Positions 1-10,620 of a stretch of DNA of 64,000 nt are shown here, in pieces (position 1 is the stretch's first letter; each line of letters opens with the position of its first letter). This DNA is from Gorsachius magnificus (Eukaryota; Chordata; Aves; Pelecaniformes; Ardeidae), in the NCBI GenBank assembly GCA_034008185.1, contig CM067081.1, positions 152,302,258-152,366,257 on the forward strand, read 5' to 3'. The notes under the pieces were generated by a model that saw only the letters and a list, made by a program, of their open reading frames with translations, searched no databases and was not told the DNA's origin. The position numbers and the translations under genes are program-made.

Positions 1-2968
1 ACAACCCAAACCTTCAGGCTGTTTCACTGATACATGGTATTTTCAAAGAAAAAAGTGTTTCTGTTAATGATTTTTTTTAAAGCGACAGATACTGCTGAAA
101 CACTTGTTCATGAGGTTCCTGCGTTACTATGAGAATCTGCATACAGGAATATAAATAACACAGATTGTAACACAGATGGGTTTAAAGAGGTGAAACAGAA
201 GTTGAAAGTCAGATATACATCAAATTGGTCATAAATGGGGCCAGTGTGTGCTGCCAAAGTTTAGGCTGAACAGGTAACAGCGGTCAATAAAGAAGCTAGG
301 CGGCCATGAATTTTCAAAATAGCAGGTACTACCTGAGATATTACAGAAAGGAAATGTAAAGAACCAATAATTAACTTGGTCAAACTGATGAAGTCTCTGC
401 TTGTAAAAATAGTAGGAGTCATATGCCCATCAGAATAAGCAAAAAGGTGCCAAAAACATGCAAGCAAGTGCCTGCTGGCATTTTTGAAGCACATAGTATA
501 TGTGTGCTGAAGAGCTGAGGCTTTCAGTTTCTGCATTTAGACTCTGGGCTTCATTAGGTACACATGGGTAACCCAAGGGACTTCAGTACACCTGTATCTT
601 TGATCCTTAGGGTCCGTAGTTAGCAAAGGGCTCGACAAGAATGAAAATAAATAAGAGATTCATGTAACAAGAATAATTAATGAATGAGTCTCACTAGCAC
701 ATAGCTACCTGGATAAGTTCGAATACGTGTATAATATAATATACTATAATACAATACAATATAATAGCAGATTGCAATAATTTGAGGCCTAATCCAATCA
801 TACTTTGCAGTTACTTTGCTTATTTAATCATACTTTCCAATTCTTTCATTTTGGCCATGCGAGACAGATTTAAACATGTATTAGGTGATTTGTTAAGACA
901 CATTCACGGTAACTTTGCGTCATGAGAGTGGAATGATGCAGCTTGGTCAAACTCATGATTTGGATTGTAATAATTCCTTCGTGACATTACAAGGTTACCA
1001 TAGCCCAAGGGTTACCCAAGTACATGAGAAAGCAGTAAGAGGAAACTGTTGTTTTGTATTCCAAAAAATGCCTGCCAATGTACGCTGACATCCAAAATCT
1101 ACACATTCATATAAATCTCTCATTTGTGTGATAGAATTCCCATATCAATGTTCTATTTTGGGTGCCCAGTAAGACTCCATCTTAGCCTACCACCTGTGTC
1201 TGCTTTTTAAAGTTTCACTTCATTCATTACTGCATTTTAAAGTACTTTCATATAATAAATCTTTAAATACAAATACATACACATTACTGTTTCTTTATAC
1301 TTAGTATGTTTTGTCCAGTTTACTTGGTGAGAAATTACTCTCAGTTATTCATCTGCTTAGGGCATAAAGATCCTTTGAGCAAGTAATCTGTGCATGTTTT
1401 AGGTAACCTCCCTGTCTTTACTAAACAAATTTAAAAAAATGAGGGTAAATTAAAAATAACATGGCTGTCCATGAACTAGCTGAGGATAAACTACATATCT
1501 AACAGTTCTCCCTTCGCAAAAGCAAAATACAGTCAATCAGAAATGATAACACCCAGTTATCTTCAAGTAGTCCTCTCTTTTTAACCTTCAGCCTCCTGTG
1601 AAACTATGCTGTCAGTAAACATTTTTCTCTTTCAGAGATAAACACAGTATATGTTAGCTTGTGGAATTTCACTTTGCATTTACGGTATCTCTCACTTGCT
1701 CTTACCACACCAGTAAATTATTTTGCCAGCATTTTACCTGTAGATTTATTAGGCAGATATTAAATGTATGTCTTTTTACTGTGTGCTGTTTACTCCTGAA
1801 GAAAGCCAGTGCGTTAAAGGAAAAAGTGGCAACTGAAATGCTGGGTCTTTCCATCAGTTATGAGATGCAGCATAGGTGATCTGATCAAAACTTGCCTCTG
1901 CCAGCGAGGCTTCCTTCAGCTTATTTTCACCATACTGCAAAAGCCTACAAGTCTTTCCCACCTCTCAGATCGGGTCAATATTACATATATTCAGAAATCA
2001 TTAGGTAGTCCTTATACACTTAGTGCGCTGGTTTTAAAAAAGGAAAAAAAAAAAGAAAAAAAAAAGCCACGACTGCTTTTTTTTTTTTTTTAAATTATGT
2101 TATGGGTTCATTTACTGTGAGGATTAACAGTTTCTAACTGTGAGACTCAGTGTTTTAGGTCTCTCAGAACCTCTCTCTCCAGAAAACATGCACACGATTC
2201 AGTTGCTCATCCACAGGGGACAAAAGCTATTTGAGAGGCCATAGGATACCACACTTGATGTCCAGCAGACAGTCAAGAAAAGAATGGGTTTCCTACAGGC
2301 TCTGTGTCATGTTGGTCAAGCCATGAGGATATTTTGGAAAACTCGGGCATCTCAGACAGCAGCAGACACCCACGTGTGGGCAACTGAGTGGAACTGTTCA
2401 TCACCGTCCCCCCTCTCCCCTGTCAGTATGAACTAAAGCAGCTCAGGAACGTTTTGGATGTGGTCAGTGGTGGAGAAAAATTAAACCCCTTCGCTGTTCT
2501 CCATGCCTAAAATAAAGGCTGTACAAGAATCACCTGATACCACAACAGTTACGACAAAATGTTGAGACCTGAAAAAAATAATTATGCTATCAGGAGGGAG
2601 GCTGTACAGATGACTGAGCAAAAATCCCCCCTGTCTTCACAGAGGATCCTCAAGAGGCCCCTGTGTGCCCCTGGACATGACATCCGGGAGGTCCAACATG
2701 TCCAAAGGCCTTGGAAGTTCCTCCCCAGCAATCACTGCTCATGGGGGCTGGCAGATCAATCTCCTGCTTGCTTGGCTTTCAAAACCAACAACGACAGGAA
2801 GCGTTTCTAAGATACACGGCATACGAAAAAGACAGTTATCCTCCATTAAGGAATTAGGCGTGCCAAATTCCCCTTATATCATGTACAGTGTTAACTCTCA
2901 GTTGTGAGTCTTTTTCAGCACTTTTGTATTTGGATGGTTACCACGAAAGCCAAAGTTTGGCTTGAACA

Positions 2969-2983
2969 CCCCCCCCCCCCCCC
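2969..2983. repeat. C15 homopolymer
   Basis: A run of 15 C bases directly precedes and partly merges with a 24-bp tandem duplication. Confidence 0.9.
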
Positions 2984-3026
2984 AGGCATCAATGTAGCTG
3001 TACCCCCAGGCGTCAATGTAGCTGTA
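2979..3026. repeat. 24-bp tandem duplication
   Basis: Two copies of a unit containing AGGCATCAATGTAGCTGTA (the second has CGTC) lie head to tail, differing at one base. The five leading C bases of each unit suggest that the duplication arose by slippage at the C run. Confidence 0.9.
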
Positions 3027-4407
3027 CATGGATGTCTATTAAGGACTGCAATATTTTCATGCATCCTGAGTGCCCACCTGCTGAGTATCCATTGCCCACT
3101 CTTACTCAGGGCAGGTGGGTGATTATATCCTCAATGGAGACTCCTAAGTGCTCCTGGACTGTCATCCTTTAATTCTTTTTTATACTCCACCACTCACGAC
3201 GGGCTGAGACGGTGACATTTAAGAATGGTATATCAAAACCTTCACTGAATCGCTTCATCTAGAGATCAAAGAGCCTCCTTTTTGATCATGCTCCTTCATC
3301 GCTCTGCCAGTGCACACCTGGTCCCACAGGAGTTTTTCTAACATTTGTCACTTTGTGCTGCTCAGTACACTTACACAAGTGCTCAAACTTAAGAAAAACT
3401 ATTTCTTCCGGCTCAGGAAGCAGAGGTGAGGAATTTAATGAAACCAACAAAAAGTGGAAGTCACCAGCAAGGAATTTTTTCTACTTCTTTATCCCAGAAA
3501 GACATAAACAGAAAATCACTACGAAGCAGTTAACATGGTCAGAATTCTGCAAAACAGAAGGCTGAGGATAGAAAACTCCCTTGAACCCTTAAAAGCAAGT
3601 ATAACAAAAAACACTACTAAGAATTCTAGAAGTGAAGAGACGTGAAGAATAAATAAGGCTCTGATTGTAATCATTTGTAACTGATGCTGCTGATCTGGAA
3701 ATTGTGTAAGTTTTAATTCTGGGGGGTTTTTTTTGTAAACACTGTATTTATAAAAAACCTGTGTTAGAGAAAGAAAGTTCATCAGGCTGTTTGGTTTTGT
3801 ATGATGTATTACTCAGTTCTGCCCTCATTTTTTACAATGGAACTGATAACGATGTACAGGATGTACAGGAAAGTAAACTTTAATCCAGGGATTATATTAA
3901 AGAAACAGAAATATCACAAATTAATTTAAAAAGCCAATCAAAACCCAAATGCAACAAGATCAAAGGCAAGTGGACTCATAAGCAGAATAAAGCTTAATAG
4001 ACTCCTAAAGTGTACATAAAATAATCAATACTCTTGCGTCATACATGAGCTGAAAAACACTGGTCATTACAGTATATGACTCTGAATGCCATTTTTCTTT
4101 GATAAGGCTGAATTATCCATTTCCACCTTCAAATAGCATTCAGAAATTTGATATGGCTGCTTCATTTCAAAATTTTTCAGGGCACCGTAATCTTTAATTT
4201 ACAAAGGTTCAGCAGCTGATGAACTGGGAAAGTTGCAGCTGTTTGTTAAACTACTGCTCGAAAAACTATTAACAACGACAAACTCTTGAAAGGAGTTGGG
4301 GCAGTATGTGACTTCAGTGATCTGGCAGCTGCAGGCATCCTCAAGTCTGAGGATGACCTGAATTTCTATTATAAAAAAGAAGAAATACACCCTCAAAATG
4401 TGTGTGT

Positions 4408-4431
4408 GGGGGGGGGGGGGGGGGGGGGGGG
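4408..4431. repeat. G24 homopolymer
   Basis: An uninterrupted run of 24 G bases follows a short TG repeat and is followed by GGGGA-rich sequence. It lies in PKP2 intron 1. The exact length may be affected by sequencing error. Confidence 0.9.
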
Positions 4432-6836
4432 AAGGGGAGTGGAGGGGAGGAAGGGCATAAACCAGCAAACAATATGGGGGTAGGAGGCAAAAAGATGTTT
4501 TTTCCATTTAAAGGTAATACGGAAGTCTAAGCAAACACCTTTAATTTGAAACCTTAAGAAGAAATTATGCTGCCTGACAGAGTAGTTATTTCAGCTTCAA
4601 ACCTTTCAGTTCCAGTGGAAAATGGGTGTGCACGGATGACACTGGGTAAGATCTTTACTACCACTGATTTTTTGTACCCACTGGTTATGTGCTTGGCTAA
4701 TTTTAGGCATGTATGTGAATACTCTGGTTAGGTATGCGCTAAGTACCTTGCTGAACAGAGTCTGAAATACTCCTACAGATAGGACAGTTATATCCCGGGG
4801 CGGGGGGGCCTGACCCTTCAAAACCTTTGTGTCGTCTTCCCTGTAACTGCAAACAATATGGGACCCTTGGCGAATGTATCTAGAAAACTGTTACAATGCA
4901 AGGGAAGGGGTTTTTTTTGCAGAGTGCATATTTTTAAAACATAATCTACATATAATGCTCAAATGTTTCTCAAAGCACGGTCAAATTTTAAGTCTATATA
5001 GAAAGTACGTTGGGATACACATGCATATATACATATATTTTTCAGGCAAGTCAACATGTTAAATGCATGATAGGCATTTGATTCTTTAATAGAGATAGAT
5101 ATACATCTATATTTTATATAGATGTGTATGTATAAATACATGGAATACAAATACATTCCAGTTCAGTTTATTTTTTCGGAGTTTTGCAGTGGGACTAAAA
5201 AATGTGCTGTGAGTTGGGCACAAGAACAGATCTGAAAGAAGAAAAGCTCACTTTATGCATGAAGATTACACATAACAGACGTGTCATTTGCCACTCCTGA
5301 TCCTGAAGCTTAAAAGTTTTGGTGTCTTCAGAAAGGCAAAAGGGCTCAAATACTTGACCTTTACAAAAACAAAGCAAACCAAGACAACTATCCCCAAATC
5401 CATCAGGTCTGTTAATGTATTCCAGAAAAGTTAAGATGAGTTAGGAGGATGGGAACTTTGTCTTCATAGTGTTTTATGCATGGTATATGGCACCCTATCA
5501 TTTATTAGCTATTGCTTAAAAAGGCAATAGTTGCTTCAAAAGACTCTGTGCTGAGAGAAGAAATTAAGTTACTCTAAAAGTGTTTAGGAACCTTATTTAA
5601 ATGAGAGCAGCCAAAGTAAGGACTTGCATGTGGAGCTGCACATTGCACAGCTGCGTGTACCTGTTTATGCGATGTGTGTGCCTGATTTTTCCGAGCAGAG
5701 TATGTCCGTGTCCGCATGGTATGCGTTTTTCACCATGAGGCATGTTTTAGATAGAAGTCAGATGAAGTACGAGGAAATACTCCTCTGCCTGACAAGATAG
5801 ATGAGTGAAGCATAGCTACAAGCGTAAAGACCTTCGGCTCACAGCTTTTTGCAAATGAAAGCTGACAGCGTCTTCAATGACAACCGAGCAACAGGGTACG
5901 TAGCCTGTAAGTCAGCCACACCTTCCTATTTAACAACAAGATTGAAGTTTTCATGGTAAGAGTTGCTTTTTTTTTTTTTTTTTTCCTTAATTTACCTCGA
6001 AAACAACACATCTCTTTGCCATTAAATGCCCTCGAGCAGCTTGCCTGTAACCCTTGGCACCTGACAAAGACACCCTGTGGGTGGCTGATGCTGCAGTTGG
6101 GCCCTGGTTGGGGCAAAAGGCGCGACTGTGGGGACCTTACTGACGGATCTGGCCTTCTGGCTATGAGATTTTAGGAGCAAGGATTGATTGACTTCAATTT
6201 GTATTGTGCACATCAAATAATGAGGTAAATACAGGTGTGGTAGCGTTATCGTTCCATGTTTCCCATTCACGCCTTTCCTAGAGTTACTTTTCCAAACTCC
6301 TCTTTAGTTTCTTTTTATCTCCAGGTGAAACAAAGAAAGAAATTTCCTGTGTTTCTTCCCATTTTATTTTGCAAATAGGGCCAGCAGCTAAAGCTCAGGT
6401 ATTAAAATAAGCCCAGCAAGCGGTTGCTGGATTAGGAGAATTTGGGCTCGATTCTTCCCCTGGGGAGCGGTGAGCCGGGAGCGGCCCCCACCTCTCACCC
6501 AAGTTACGGCAGTTGGGAGGGAGAAACTTCTGACTCACTTGGGTGGGAAAAGAGAAAGAGAAGCCGCCACAGAGCCACGATTTTCTGCCAAACCCGGTAA
6601 AGGCCGATGACCGGCCCGGCGGCTGCCCCGAGCGGCCCGCGCCTCCCAGGGCCGGGGAAGCGGCGGAGACGGCTGCGGGCGCCCGGGGCCAGCTCGGGTC
6701 TCAGCCCGGGGCCGCCGCCCCGCAGCCCCTTCCCGCGCTCCCGCCGCCACCGAAACCGCCACCGGCAGCCACCGGCCAGCACCGAGGGGCGCCGGCCGGG
6801 GCCGGGGTTGGCCCCGGGGCCCGGGCGGGCACTCAC

Positions 6837-7050
6837 CGTTTTGCAGCGAGCAGCGGCTCTTCCTGGCCAGCGTCTGCTGGACCTGCCGGTGGATCCGCAG
6901 CGCCTTCTCCTCCCCGGCGCGGCCGCCCGACAGCTTGAGCCTGGCCTCGGAGGGCAGCGCCAGGCTGGAGCTGTCCAGCTCCCCCAGGATCTGCTGCCCC
7001 AGCACCGTGCGGATGTAGCCCTGCTCGGCGGCGGGGCCGCGGCCGGCCAT
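6837..7050 (-). CDS. PKP2: Plakophilin-2, exon 1 coding part (N-terminal head)
   Basis: Plakophilin-2 is an armadillo-repeat protein of the desmosomal plaque. It links desmosomal cadherins and plakoglobin to desmoplakin and is important in heart muscle. The minus strand opens with ATG at 7050 and encodes 71 codons plus one base. Residues 11-23 ([13 protein letters not shown]) and 24-38 ([15 protein letters not shown]) match the vertebrate PKP2 N-terminus almost exactly. A following [10 protein letters not shown] segment belongs to the conserved plakophilin head motif. The exon ends at 6837 with a GTGAGT donor at 6836-6831, splitting a Gly codon after its first base. That is the same phase as the human exon 1 junction as I recall it; human exon 1 is three codons longer. 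The open frame runs on into the intron, but that part is not protein. The start has C at -3 and G at +4, so its Kozak context is moderate. Later exons are outside the window. Confidence 0.95.
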
Positions 7051-7250
7051 GGGCGCAGCTGGGCGCCGCTCAGCTCCGCGCCGGTAACCTGTTGCGCTGC
7101 CGCCGCCGCCGCCTGCACAGTGCCGGGGCTCAGCCGCCGAGGGCCGGGCTGGGCCGCGCTCAGCGCCGCCTCGGGCTCTGCCCCGCCCGCCGCGCAGGTG
7201 CCAGGCACGGCCCGGGCCCGCGCCCCCGCCCCGCCCACACCGGCCGCCCG

Positions 7251-7280
7251 GGGCCGGGCCGGGCCGGGCCGGGCCGGGCC
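7251..7280. repeat. (GGGCC)6 pentanucleotide array
   Basis: Six perfect copies of GGGCC lie about 200-230 bp upstream of the PKP2 start codon, in the CpG island. G triplets every five bases on the plus strand give potential to form a G-quadruplex. Confidence 0.95.
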
Positions 7281-7307
7281 GCGCCGCCCCCGCCGCTCAT
7301 CGTCCCC

Positions 7308-7370
7308 TCCCCTTCCCTTCCCTTCCCTTCCCTTCCCCTTCCCTTCCCTTCCCTTCCCTTCCCTTCCCTT
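7308..7370. repeat. (CCCTT)n pentanucleotide array, about 12 copies
   Basis: This is a nearly pure CCCTT tract with one CCCCTT interruption near 7335-7340. On the PKP2 coding strand it reads as AAGGG repeats, so it presents regularly spaced GGG runs and repeated GGAA cores. GGAA is the core motif of ETS-family factors. It lies about 260-320 bp upstream of the ATG. Confidence 0.95.
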
Positions 7371-7610
7371 CCCCCGGTGAAGGGTCGGCCGCACGGCCCG
7401 CCCGGCCCCGCCCGCGGGGTGCGGCCTCCGTCCGGGCAGCCCTCGCCTCAGGCAGCCGCCGCCCGTCCCCGCCTGCCGGGGCGCCCCGGGGCAGCAGGGG
7501 CCGCGCAGCCGGGGCGGGACGCCCGGGGGGAGCTGTGCCGCCTTGCCCCGCACCCGCCGGCAGACGGGGCTCCTGCGGCCCACGCACCCCCCGCGGGAAC
7601 AAACACACGC

Positions 7611-10469
7611 ACGCGTTTTAAACATCTAAATATATACTGTCCTCGTGCACCCTCCCTTACAGATCCTTGGCATTGTGCCACAGAATTAAGACACTTTGTA
7701 TTTTACACACGGCTGGATTTTGTGCACGTGTGCGTAAGCTTCAAGCTGAAACAGAAGATGCGAAACTGCTTAGATACGGTGGTTCCCTCTCTGCGAAGAT
7801 CCAAGTTTTAGGTGGGGTTGTGTTAGGGGGCTGTAGGGCCACTGGGTTGGGAGGTTTTCCTGCTCTCTGGGCTTTTTTTCAGGCTGCCCTGAGGACGCAG
7901 AGAAAGATGAATTGAAGCCGCCTTCTCTCAGTTTCCTTGTAAAGAGCTGGTGAGGGAATTGCACAATTCAAGGCTGAAAAAACCCCTCGGCTGGCTCTGC
8001 CCCTGCAAAGGTCTGTGCCTGCCGGTGCAATTGCAAGTGGCTTCTTCCACGCCGAAATGCGGCTCGGTGAGCGTGAGCCAGCGGAAGGCTGAAGTTCTCA
8101 CACTGTCTCAGCACCCAGCTTGGAGTTACTGTTTAAACAAACACTCTACTCATGGTGGGTTGAAAGGAGGAGGAAAAAGGGAAGGTGCCATGTCTTGGGT
8201 ATAGAAAAGTTGCAGGCATTAGAAAAAGTAGATGATTCAGCGTTGCATGATTTAAAAAAAAAAAAAAAAAAATCCTCGGCAAACTACAGGTAGGTATTTT
8301 AACAGAAAAGCTAATGTTTCTTAAAAGCAAATGAAGATTAATGTGGCTTTTAACTTCATGTGTTGCTATTTCAGAGACACTCTGGGTTGCAAAATGAGCT
8401 GGTGTAGCTTGGTTTTTGCCAAAATTTCAGGCAGCACTGAGGGTACAGGGTGGCTGGGGAGAAACTGGGGCCATCCTTGTCTTAGGGCATACCGTATCGT
8501 AAGAAACCGGGGCACCTTCTTTATTCTCAGAAAACTCAGAATGAAGGGAGGAACTGGCTCCATGCTGAGGAGTCCAGAATCCCTGTGCCCCTGCTTTACT
8601 CTTTGTCTCTGTCCCATTTTTTTCTTTAAGAGGGGGAGGGAGCTCTGGCCTTTCTCATCACTTGGTCTGGCTAATGTCATCCTTTTTGTTCTAATGTGGC
8701 ATATCACAGGAGAGGTCACGGTAAGTGAGAGCAGTTTCACTGGTTGAGAGAAACGGAGTGACACGCTCCTTCCTCATAATGGGGAAAAGTTATGTACAGG
8801 AGCAGAAAGGTTGGAGATAAACTGTGAGGTACCAGCTGGGAAAGAGGAGCAGGAATTTGTGGCAAGGAGGAAGTTGGAGGTATGTGGCAGAACGATGAGG
8901 GGCACGGGGAAAATGCAACAGAAGAGTGGACGGATAAAAAGATTAAAGAATGGGCAGGATAAGGCAGAAAAAACAATGGGGAAGACACATCACAGCTAGG
9001 AAGGAATGTAAACTGTGTTAGAAACTATGTTAGACCCTCCTGCTGACATACAGACAGTCACAAAAGCATTTTAAGTAAATAACAGATACTACATTCTCGG
9101 CACGTATGCGTGAGGACTACTGAGGAGATTAGAAAATAGTCGAAAAAATGCGAAACATTTCCTCCCCTCCTCCTTTCCCTGCCCTCTTCTCCATTCCCGA
9201 ACTCCAGCACAAACAGGAATGCTGGATAGTTTTTATAGTTGAAACTGATTTGTTTTCACGCACAAAGTGCACCTGAAATGGATTCAGGATTTAGAAAATA
9301 CCCCCGTGGAGGGTGTTCTCAAATGCCACTGACACCACTTACGGGTTTACAAGCTCCTGGCACATGGGCATTGCCTTTGCTGGCAGAACTGTTGAATTGT
9401 TATTGACTACATTTTGCAAGCACGTACTTTTTTTTTTTTTCTTTTTTTTTTTTTTTTTGTGCTTGTGAGACCCGTGGTGAAAGAAATGGCAGTTTGCTCT
9501 GGGCTTTAAAATCTTTAATGAGATTTCTGAGAGAGATTTCTCTCCTCGTAACTACGAATGCTGACTGGAAAGTTTGGGGGGGTAGGGGGAGGGGAGTGAG
9601 AAAGAATTTTGCCTGCACAGCAATTCAGACAATGCTTAGCCAACGTCTGAAATAGAAATGAATTAAAGTGTTTTCTTACCTGAACAAAATAAGAAAATAT
9701 CATGTAACTGATTGCCCCATTGATAACAATTCCCTGAAGTTGACTTATGTTGGATTAACAACCCTTCTCAACTGAATTGCAAAAAAACCCCCCGAGTCTT
9801 TTGAGAGGGAAGCACTTTACCAGTGCATCTCTGAAAGGATGGCAGCTTGTGACGGGTGATTGCTGATTAGATTTTTGAAAAAGAGATTTAATTATGATGC
9901 ATATAGTGACTAAGGGATGAGGAATCACAAAAACATTTTCTTTCTGTCTGGCATCTGATGGAGTCAAGCAGACCAGAAAACCAGGTATTTCTTTGTAAGA
10001 CTTATTTCTTATTCTGACCAGATGTGCTTGGCCTAAACCATGCAACCTTTCCCCGCAAATAATATTTATATTAAAGTTGTGGTAGTTGGTCTTTTCACTC
10101 TTCTTTCACTTCCCCCTGCCCCGTCTTAGGTCTTAGGGAACAAGCTGTGTTTGTACCCTGGAAACGGGTTATTTTCAGCTGCAGGAACCTTAGAGGAAAT
10201 GGGTGTAAGCATGAACACTGAGGTGTTCGGTTTAAATGGGAAAAATCTCGACAACAAGGACTTCATCTTAAATAAACACAAGATTATTCCTGTGTGTATC
10301 CCTAGGACCACATGGCAAATGAAGTGCCATTCACTCAGGGGTTCGTTTTGTTTTGTTTTTTCCTTTTGTATTTCGGATCCCACAGTTGAAGGTGTTCGAT
10401 ACGCAAGTGCAGGTTAATCAGGAATAGCCGGACTGCTTCTACATCCGTCCTCATCCTTCTGGTTTCGTC
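7611..10469. other. Upstream flank of PKP2, no gene seen
   Basis: This is sequence of mixed composition. It contains an A tract near 8251-8272, T-rich tracts around 9427-9459 and purine-rich stretches near 8820-8990. Open frames reach about 138 codons (8331-8747 plus) with an antisense one of similar length, and neither resembles a known protein. Nothing here supports an exon. Confidence 0.6.
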
Positions 10470-10620
10470 TGAGGCACCTCTCCGAGGGAGGGGGACCCCT
10501 TCTCCCCCGCCCGCGGCTCCCCTGCCAGCAGCGAGCGGCCACACCGCCCCCGCCCGGTCCCCCGCGGCGCGGCACCACCGAGCCCGCTCCCTGCCGCGGC
10601 TCCCGGGAAGGCAAAACTTC
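10470..10620. promoter_or_regulatory. Small CpG-dense patch upstream of PKP2
   Basis: About 18 CpG dinucleotides fall within roughly 130 bp (about 10485-10615), in an otherwise AT-rich region 3.4 kb upstream of the PKP2 ATG. CpG is normally depleted in bird intergenic DNA, so this is either an unmethylated regulatory element or alternative promoter, or a recently inserted GC-rich repeat. I see no clear coding exon in it. Confidence 0.5.

Larger units (their letters stand above)
1..6836 (-). other. PKP2: PKP2 intron 1 (5' part of the intron, incomplete)
   Basis: This follows directly from the splice donor at 6836-6831 on the minus strand. I looked on the minus strand for the next PKP2 exons, including the large exon 3 that encodes most of the head domain, and saw none, so the intron is longer than 6.8 kb. 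The region is mostly AT-rich unique-looking sequence with simple repeats: an ATAAT-rich tract at 725-765, A-rich tracts near 2037-2066, C15 at 2969-2983, G24 at 4408-4431 and a T tract near 5968-5984. The stretch at 2160-2820 is less AT-rich and includes an AATAAA in the plus sense near 2510. It may be an old transposon or LTR, but I do not recognise it. Confidence 0.8.
6590..7610. promoter_or_regulatory. PKP2: CpG island spanning PKP2 promoter and exon 1
   Basis: This kilobase is extremely G+C-rich and dense in CpG, in sharp contrast to the AT-rich flanks. It covers exon 1, the start of intron 1 and about 550 bp upstream of the ATG. I see no TATA box at a sensible distance, which fits a CpG-island promoter. 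The 5' UTR just upstream of the ATG contains a short GCC run near 7099-7116 (GGC on the coding strand). Several long open frames cross the island in other frames and on the plus strand. They reflect the shortage of stop codons in GC-rich DNA and should not be read as genes. The transcription start itself cannot be placed from sequence alone. Confidence 0.85.

Noticed and set aside
1..6500. Further PKP2 exons on the minus strand
   Set aside because: I looked for the head-domain exons, including the large third exon, and found no matching frame with splice sites.
6535..6836. Continuation of the PKP2 frame past residue 71
   Set aside because: A GTGAGT donor stands exactly where PKP2 similarity ends, so the rest is intron read-through.
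6504..7811. Long open frames (up to 373 codons) on both strands over the CpG island
   Set aside because: GC-rich DNA lacks stop codons. Only the frame starting at 7050 on the minus strand matches a known protein, and the others are rich in Arg, Pro, Gly and Ala from the pentamer arrays.
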